Of a DNA stretch of 64,000 bases, positions 57,061 to 64,000 are shown piece after piece. How positions within the stretch are numbered: the first letter of the stretch is position 1; each line of letters begins with the position of its first letter. The notes beneath the pieces are model-generated. The model was not told the DNA's origin. It saw only the letters and a list, made by a program, of their open reading frames with translations, and did not search any database. The DNA is from Strongylocentrotus droebachiensis (taxonomy: Eukaryota > Echinodermata > Echinoidea > Camarodonta > Strongylocentrotidae): positions 434,001 through 498,000 of the forward strand of contig JAVYIG010000039.1 in NCBI GenBank assembly GCA_035222895.1, in the 5' to 3' direction. Both the position numbers and the translations under genes were made by a program.

Positions 57061-57787
57061 GATAAACTCTTTCATTGTTTACTTGTAGTTGTCTAGTATA
57101 AGTGTTTCTATGAATCTGACGAGGTCAAGAAAATTGAGAATTATTTTTTAAATGATTATACTGAAAGAAAAAGAGAATATTACTAATACTATGGCAAGTA
57201 TATATTTGAACCCTGTATAATCGTGATCCATAATACTCAACTGCTCCTTCCGACAAACACCTCCGCGAAAACAACCCTACGACCCTACCCCAAGAAAATT
57301 AATTGACAGAACAACTATCTCTACAAGGACAATATACCCGGACAACATCTATGAGGACCGCCACCTCCTATGACAACTACGATTTTACTTCTTTATGAAA
57401 TGTAGCAGTTGAAAGTTATTAAAATGATGTTAGTAATATTTTAAGAATATAGGCCCTTGCGTATTGAAAGGATTATAGTACCAGGTGTATTTCATAAGCC
57501 ATATATCTGATATAGACATGATAGGTACTTGCATACATGTTCTACATTGAAAAATAAAACAAAGGTATTACTTAGTTGGGGCGGATTCAGAATTGTTTTG
57601 TCCAAGGGGGGCTAACGTGATACGGGTGAGCAAATGAGGTTTTCCCTTTTGCATAAAAGGGGTACAAACGTACTATCAGGGGAGGCCTTTTGTATACTTC
57701 ATATATATAAGCAGGATTGGATTAAAAAGATGAACAGGTCGGTTGTGCCCCCCCCCCCTCCTCCTAGTGCATGAACTAGCCTACATT

Positions 57788-57815
57788 TCAATAAATTTGA
57801 ATTTGAATTTGAAAT
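57788..57815 (+). repeat. LINE-type tail (AATAAA + TTTGAA units)
   Basis: AATAAA is followed by three TTTGAA units, the arrangement seen at the end of the LINE at 7770-11015 in another frame of the same repeat. No coding part precedes it, so only the extreme 3' end is present. Confidence 0.55.
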
Positions 57816-58489
57816 TGTAGTCTACATGTATTTGTGCATTAAATAATCTGGTTCGGGGGCGAACAGTTGACAAACATTCTGAAACCATTAAACGTTGATG
57901 GTCAACATCAGCGCCTTATATGATGTGTTCGATCTACTTCTAAGCCCTTTTCTAAGAATGCTTTACAGGCTTCTGAATGCGGGTAGGGGAGGGGAGGGTT
58001 GGTGCTGTTTGAAATTGGATGTCCAATGGGATAGTCCAAGCGGCAGGTGTGCTACATATTTAAGTTACACATTCTGGGCTTTTGTATACACTTGACAACA
58101 TAACCGTATTTACATTGTGACAAGGAGCCTGGTCACATTACGGGGCTAACAACTGAATGGATCGAAGGGCACATGACAATAAACATGTAAGTAGGTTAAT
58201 TAATTTCAGCGTTCGAATGACATGAAATTTTTATTCTCTTTTTATTTCTTCATATTAATAATCTGACTTAAACAATAATAACGTAATAACGTCTCCACCC
58301 ATCGCTAAAAAAAGCGATGTACGTAAAAGAACATTGAATGGAAAAAATGAGTTGCTATGAAACAACAACAATTAAAAAAATTACATGATGCACGTATTAT
58401 TCGCTAATTGATTTCAATTAATTACGTAGAAAAGTGAATGGTATAGTGAATCACGATATTTGCCGCGATTTTCTCCGGTCAGCTTCTGA

Positions 58490-59405
58490 ACAATCGTAAA
58501 CATGGCCTCTTCTTTTAGTAGAAGGACATTACGAACATCATAAATTTGACAACTCAAGAGTGTGGTTAAATGTTTATTTCAATTGTTTTAATTGTTATTG
58601 TATATTGTCGTGACGGAGGATTATTACAAATTAAAATTATGCATGTATTGTTCGCGAATTGATTTCAATTAACGTAAAGTAGTGAATAGTAGTGAATCAC
58701 GATGTTAGCCCCTCCCCCTCCGGTCAGTTTCTGAAGAATCGTAAACATGGCCTTTACTTTTACTCTGGTTTGTTGTTGTTTTTTTTTCTTTTTTTCTCTT
58801 TTTTCTTTAATTATTTATATTATGTTTTCGTCTGATACTTAATTATTTATTCTGTTAATTTCTAATATTATGTATATTTTGTACATTGTATAAACTGGCC
58901 CCATGGAAGACCAGCAGCAACAATATAGTTACAGCTGAAAATGGGCTACCAGCCGTATACGGTCCCTTTTCTCTGTATGATTACTTTATATGTATTTGTA
59001 GCTGATTTTATTATACGGAAATAAAAACAACAAAACAACAACAACAACTATTATTTGAAGAACAATACGTACATCATCAAACTTGACACCTCGAGAGTGT
59101 GACTATATCTTTATTTCAATTGTTTTAATTGTTTTTGATTATTGCCCTAAACATAGACTTCATTTTTAGTAGAAGGACATTTAATGCGTACATCATCAAA
59201 CTTGACAACTCGGGAGTGTGAGTATATTTGTATTTCAATCGTCTTAATCGTTATTTGTATATTGCCGTGAACCTTGGCTCATTTTTAGTAGAAGGACATT
59301 TAATACGTACATCATAAGACTTGACAACTCGAGAGTGTGAGTATATTTTTATTTCACTTGTACTAATTTTATTTGTATATTGCCGTGACGGAGGATTATC
59401 ATCGT
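58490..59405 (+). repeat. ~120-bp tandem array, four or more units, split by a LINE end
   Basis: Each unit has TTTTAGTAGAAGGACATT, a CGTACATCAT or CGAACATCAT block, CTTGACAACTCGAGAGTGTG, TTTATTTCAATTGTTTTAAT and TGTATATTGCCGTGACGGAG. Units start at about 58512, 59040, 59165 and 59287. A first, shorter relative lies near 58700-58760. A foreign 290-bp segment (58755-59045) separates the early and late units. Confidence 0.85.
58755..59045 (+). mobile_element. LINE 3' UTR fragment with ACAACAACA tail
   Basis: TGGCCCCATGGAAGACCAGC, AGCTGAAAATGGGCTACC and a long AAATAAAAACAACAAAACAAC tail typify Jockey/CR1-type LINE 3' UTRs. It interrupts the ~120-bp array. No coding part is left. Confidence 0.65.
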
Positions 59406-59423
59406 TAAATTATTCGTTGTAGA

Positions 59424-59445
59424 TATATATATATATATATATACA
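59424..59445. repeat. (AT)n microsatellite
   Basis: Pure ATATAT of about 20 bases. Confidence 0.9.
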
Positions 59446-60465
59446 TAAATATAGCATTGTAACAAACAAAGTCAACCTAAATCGGGAGGGATTATAAAGA
59501 CAGTCATGATCAATCCTAGCTTTCTCTTTTCATGTGGTAAATGTGACTAACAAATCTTAACGTCTTTAAATCTACGACTCCTCCATATGTTCCGGATAGG
59601 ATGATTGCAAATACCCTACCACATTGTTTACAAAGCACACAATGTGAACATGGTACCAATGTATACCCCAAGATCTGTAACTTATGATGATGCCATATGT
59701 TCGTAATTTGCATAACCATTGTCCCTATCACCCAATAATAATTAAAACTGTCTACTGTTTAAAGTAAATTATTAAGATCGAGATTTTCTTTCAGTGATGG
59801 TTTGTTATATCAATCTACGTTTTCGATGTCCTTATATCATTATGTAACCTTATATTGTTGAAATGGCAGATAATCTGCTATAGATATCGGGCTTTGTGGA
59901 TTTAAGGAATGAGACGTACTTGCAAATATTAGCTGTGTTTAGAAAATACTACGGCCCGGCCCTCACTCCGGGGTCGGAGGGACCGCATGCGTGTTCCCAA
60001 AATGTCCGGTAAAGCGTACGTTTCACGCACCAAAGTCCGGCTTGTATAGTACACAAAAATCCGGTTCCGTATTGACTTTACACACCGGACTTAGGGGGGT
60101 GTGTTCAAAAGGAGGGAACATGCATACGCGTACCCTAAATAACACTGAGTGGGGGGGGGCGGGTACGACGGGTGTGAGGATATATATATCACTTTTAGGT
60201 CCCAGGTCTTCACATCGTGATAATCTTTTGGCGACGAGTGCGTCATAACCATCTATGTTTTCGAAGCCTTGTATGTAAAAATTGCCTTGTTTGGGAAGCC
60301 ATTGTACCAGGATCTGAGTAAAAATACTCAAATAAGGGTATGGTTTCTTTATAATGAACGTTACACTTAGATCATGTTGCCTCTGTATGGCTTTGGTTTA
60401 ATCCCTATACTCTTATACTTTTTTATGACGCGTGAGCCCAAGATTTATGTGTTTATCAATTTAGA
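59446..60465. other. Unassigned region
   Basis: A partial inverted pair TGTCCGGT...CACACCGGAC lies near 60002-60090. No gene is seen. Minus-strand frames of 71 and 102 codons have no domain. Confidence 0.5.
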
Positions 60466-60469
60466 CATC

Positions 60470-60695
60470 GTTCCCTTTAGCATGGCTAAAAATGAGGCTC
60501 TCTAGCATTTAAAGGCTTTAATTCGTGCCACGTGCCTATTTACTTCACCTGGGTCAAGTATTGTGAGTGTGGGACATGTAGATGAATGTTTTGCTAAAGG
60601 ACGTTTAAGTGCTGTGGCAGGGATTCGAACCCCTTTCCCTGTGGTTCACAATACAGTGACCTATCCACTAGACCATAATTATTTGTGGGGCATCT
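60470..60695 (-). mobile_element. tRNA-derived SINE
   Basis: On the minus strand, TGGTCTAGTGGATAGGTCAC (A-box-like) and GGGTTCGAATCCC (a perfect B box) form a tRNA-like head. A CTTTAGCAAAACATTCATC, CCCAGGTGAAGTAAATAGGC and ATGCTAGAGAGCC body follows. It belongs to the same family as 43797-44265 but is inverted. Confidence 0.87.
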
Positions 60696-60763
60696 GTTAA
60701 TTCGGTAATTGTCACAGTGTCGAATAATAATAATGTTGTTTATACGAGCATCAAAATAGTTTA

Positions 60764-61151
60764 AAGATAAAGTTGAGTTCTGGTCATGCGATTGCATTGT
60801 GAAAGAAACAGTGTGATATTGATCAGAAAAGGTTGATCATCTAGCATATAAGAATTTGTGTGTATTGCAAGGTTCTGGAATCATCAAAATGATAAGAAAT
60901 TTGGCCAAGTCTTGGTAAAGTTACAAACACTGTACACAGAAAGATGTATATGGGACTACACGAACACGTGGCGTAAAAAGCCGGCCCCCCGATTTTTACG
61001 ATGTTACATGCATATTTAGAATATGAAGGCATTTGAAGAGCCATGCTTTTCAGGGAACATGTCTTATCTGATGTTCTTCCACACTTGCATAATAAGAATG
61101 AATGACGCTCACAAATTATTTTTCACCTCTTCCCAGAACTCAACCTTCTCT
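60764..61151. mobile_element. TTAA-flanked MITE (AGATAAAGTTGAGTTCTGG termini)
   Basis: AGATAAAGTTGAGTTCTGG at the left and CCAGAACTCAACCTTCTCT at the right are inverted repeats with two mismatches. TTAA sits at both edges (60760-60763 or one base on, and 61151-61154 region), as for piggyBac or Kolobok-type duplications. No transposase is present. A relative starts at 44451. Confidence 0.75.
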
Positions 61152-61154
61152 TTA

Positions 61155-61985
61155 AACGTAAATTAATGATATATATTAGAGTCAAAACTAAATTCATTAT
61201 GTATCGAAGTTGCATTACCCTACATGTTTATTTATTTGAAATTTAACATTTCCCATAACTGGATCTTGTTAAGGTAATTTAAACCCATATAATAACGTAT
61301 TTATTTCTCGGATGCAGAAAGCAAAGATAGCGAATCAAAGGAATCGAATTTCTCTTCCAACATTCTCTAGACAAAATTAGTTTGTCTTAAACTTTCCAAT
61401 GTTTTTTTTTTTTTTTTAGCGCTTTAAGATCAAAATATACATTCACAGTCCGGCCACATATATTGTTTACTAAAAGAATACCCTTTGACGTACTTTAATA
61501 ACCGACAAGAAACAAACAAGATGGCGTCGGTAATGGAAATAACGAATTCTCATCTTCAAGAAGGTTGGCCATGATACTCTCCTTTGTAAATGTCAACTGG
61601 CATAATGAATGCAGCAAGTAAAACCGCATTTTTATGCCCTTAATTCAGCATTGTGTGCTGACTGCCTGCAGCTCGCTAGCTGTATGCATGGAGCTGCACT
61701 GTACTGACTTTACCCTGGAAATGTAGTTATCACGTGAAACTCGCATGTACATAATAGGGAGTATAACCTGTGGTTTCAATATCTGTGTTTAAATCGACTC
61801 ATGAAGGATTGTATTTCACTTGAAAATTCTGAACTCATTTTTTCTCTCCATTCATTCTCTTCTCCTCTTTTGTATTAATTTGTATTTTTTATATCTCTGT
61901 CATTTTATCCGTTTCCTTTTGACTTTCGCTATTGATTTTATACGCACGTGTCTAACTGTATTTAACTCTCTTTCATGTCTGTCAT
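61155..61985. other. Unassigned region
   Basis: A T homopolymer lies at about 61400-61418. No supported gene is seen. Confidence 0.5.
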
Positions 61986-61989
61986 GTAG

Positions 61990-62460
61990 TCTATTCCCCT
62001 ATATACCCCCCCCCCCCCTCCCCCTCTCCCTCTCTCTCTCTCTCTCTCTCGCTCTCTCTCCCTCTCTCTCTTTCTCTCTGTCTCTGTCTCTATATCAATC
62101 ACTCTTTTCATATTTCTGTCTTATCCGCCACACCCCTCTCTCATTTTCCTGTCTGTCCATCATAATTCTGCCGCATCTTTTATGATGTTCTCTTTTTTTC
62201 TTTCACTCCCTCCTTTCCTTGTATAGTCCTTTATATCTCCAGCTGTATCTATCCACTCGGCCGTATCTCTTCTCATCAATCATGCTTTGTGTCCCCTTCT
62301 CTTCTTTTTTTAGCAATCTCCTCTGCCTCTCTCTCTCTCTCTCTCTCTTTCCCTTTCTCTCTCTCTTTCTCTCTCTCTCTGTATATATATATATATATAT
62401 ATATATTTCGCTCTCTTGTATCTCCCTCTTTCCCTCTCTTTCTAGCCCACTTTCTTACAT
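61990..62460. repeat. (CT)n and C-run microsatellite complex with (TA)n
   Basis: A C run at 62003-62018 leads into (CT)n (62019-62090). A second (CT)n at 62325-62380 leads into (TA)n at 62381-62405. The Ser/Leu-rich frames over them are artefacts. Confidence 0.9.
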
Positions 62461-64000
62461 TATATGGCATTGTCTTTGCAATTAAATTGGTCAGACTAAT
62501 CCTTATTTAATACGTAATAATTGAACGTCATCCTGTTTAGGAAATAAAATTGAAATTTGAAAAATATTGTAGGAGGAAGTTATCTGAGTCAATTAAGTCA
62601 ATAATGTGTGTATGTGGGTGTGGGGTGCGGTACTGAGGTACGCTCAATCGATGAAATGCCTAGAAGTTTCCTATAAAAAAAACACGCATGTTTTGAATAC
62701 GCATTATAAATCAAAATATTTTTCCTCTTTGAAAAACATCAGGCAGTCGATAGCCGACAAGCAGTAGGAACGTCCTTGAAAATTCAACTAATGTAGTTGA
62801 TAATTATGGATGGGTATCTTTAAAATGTAGAAAATCAATGATTTGAATTCTCCAAAAATAAACATTCACAGTGGTTAAATTTTAAAGAATACTTTCCTTT
62901 CTTGTTATATCTAACTAGACCATGTTAACTCTTACATACAGCCATTCCAGACATTCATTACAAACATTCAAAGGATTTAGATGTAAACGCATTTCGAATG
63001 AAATATGCAGAGATGAACATCCTAGGTTAAATCTTATACCGTACACCGCCTTTACCTGTCAAAATGCAAGCCATTTAAGACATTAGTAAAGCATACTATT
63101 TCAATTAGATGTAAGCATATTTCGAATCAATTATATAGAATTTTGTTATAATTCGTAATAAATATATTCTACTGAATAGTTTACTTTTTCTTAAATCTTC
63201 ACCATCCAGCATTTGTTGTCTAATTTAGATGGAAGCGGGTTTTTTTTAAAGGGAAGCCATTTTCTGTTGAAGAAGAAATAACTCGCCGCCTTTACAAACA
63301 GTGAGGGTCAATGTGTTGTAAATAACGACGAACAGTTCTCCATTATTATCAGAAACACGCAGCAGACTTGCAAATATAGACGAAACATATACACACACAC
63401 GCACTAACGCACCCCCACACAGACATCCTTGCCCCACAAGATGCAAGCACTCTCATTAAATATGTACGTCTCAGCCTGTCTGTGTGCGGCGTACAGTCAG
63501 CCCTTATCAATATACAGATGGTGAGATTCGTCGGGTAGGAAATAAAATACATGGCTGGTTCGCACAAAAAATGCTTTGTGTTTAACTTTCAAGCAAGCAA
63601 GACATATCCATGTTATGCTTCAAAAAAATAATATCAACCTTTTCGAGGATGTGGATACGATAAGACCGATATGGCATGTCTGAAGGAAATGGTTGAATAT
63701 TGTTTTGTATCATCTTGAACAATCCTATGATATTCTGATAATTTATTACCTGCCTATGTTCTTTTTTTTCAGAGATCTTTTTTCTCATGCCCCATTGTAC
63801 TGTCAGTATACGATGCATTTCATACTGTACGTGAAGAAAGTATTTGCAGGGTAGAGACGAATATTGAAATGTATCGTTCGTATTATCTTTGTTCATTTTA
63901 GAATCGGCACATCTCTGTAGAGATTTTAGAGCATAATATGTCTGTCTTTGTTGATTTCGATGATGTTGTGTTTTTACATTTCTTTTACATTTCCTTCATT
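62461..64000. other. Unassigned right end of the window
   Basis: I see no supported gene, RNA or repeat with defined ends. Short minus-strand frames of 66-104 codons lack domains. A short (AC)n sits near 63388-63400. Confidence 0.5.

Larger units (their letters stand above)
56613..58485. other. Unassigned region with purine tract and LINE-tail scrap
   Basis: A purine tract lies at 56880-57060, a C run at 57748-57757, and a short-repeat LINE tail AATAAATTTGAATTTGAA at 57789-57812. No supported gene is seen. Confidence 0.55.

Noticed and set aside
60001-60090. Possible short inverted element near TCCGGT/ACCGGA
   Set aside because: The arms are only a few bases long and there is no flanking duplication.

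Overview
The window looks like non-coding DNA from a metazoan nuclear genome, AT-rich and saturated with repeats. An echinoderm or similar marine deuterostome is the best guess. The reasons are an interstitial TTAGGG tract, tRNA-derived SINEs of a marine-invertebrate style, abundant short hAT- and Harbinger-like elements, CR1/Jockey-type LINEs and a gypsy-type LTR element. I could not identify any confident host protein-coding exon. Most open frames are low-complexity or repeat-derived. The real coding remnants all belong to transposable elements.

Layout. 1-2.3 kb: unassigned. 2.3-6.0 kb: two tandem arrays (units of about 500 bp and about 190 bp), broken by clean insertions of a 431-bp Harbinger-like MITE (TSD TTA) and a 317-bp hAT MITE (8-bp TSD). 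7.0-11.0 kb: a minus-strand reverse-transcriptase scrap, then a 5'-truncated but well preserved LINE with endonuclease, RT and 3' tail. 11-16 kb: a SINE, a pyrimidine tract, GA microsatellites, a perfect hairpin and telomere-like repeats. 16.46-36.14 kb: one LTR retrotransposon with two 182-bp LTRs, 4-bp TSDs, a PBS and a PPT. It carries gag, protease and RNase H, but RT and integrase are missing. It is split by a 14.7-kb inverted-repeat element (TSD TTA). That insert holds nested satellites, a 2.0-kb hAT element and a 1.28-kb TIR element. 36-64 kb: degenerate MITEs, an L1/Tx1-like LINE tail with TSD, five SINE-type segments (two of them tandem), a 395-bp near-perfect foldback, a 924-bp TIR element whose interior is almost wholly TTACGRR-type heptamers, a ~120-bp repeat array split by a LINE 3' end, and microsatellites.

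There is no operon or gene pathway here. The story is nested insertion. Order of events can be read off: tandem arrays predate the MITEs inside them, the LTR element predates the 14.7-kb insert, and that insert predates or captured the hAT and TIR elements within it. The LTR and DNA-element calls rest on termini and duplicated target sites that can be seen directly. Superfamily names are inferences from TSD length and terminal motifs.
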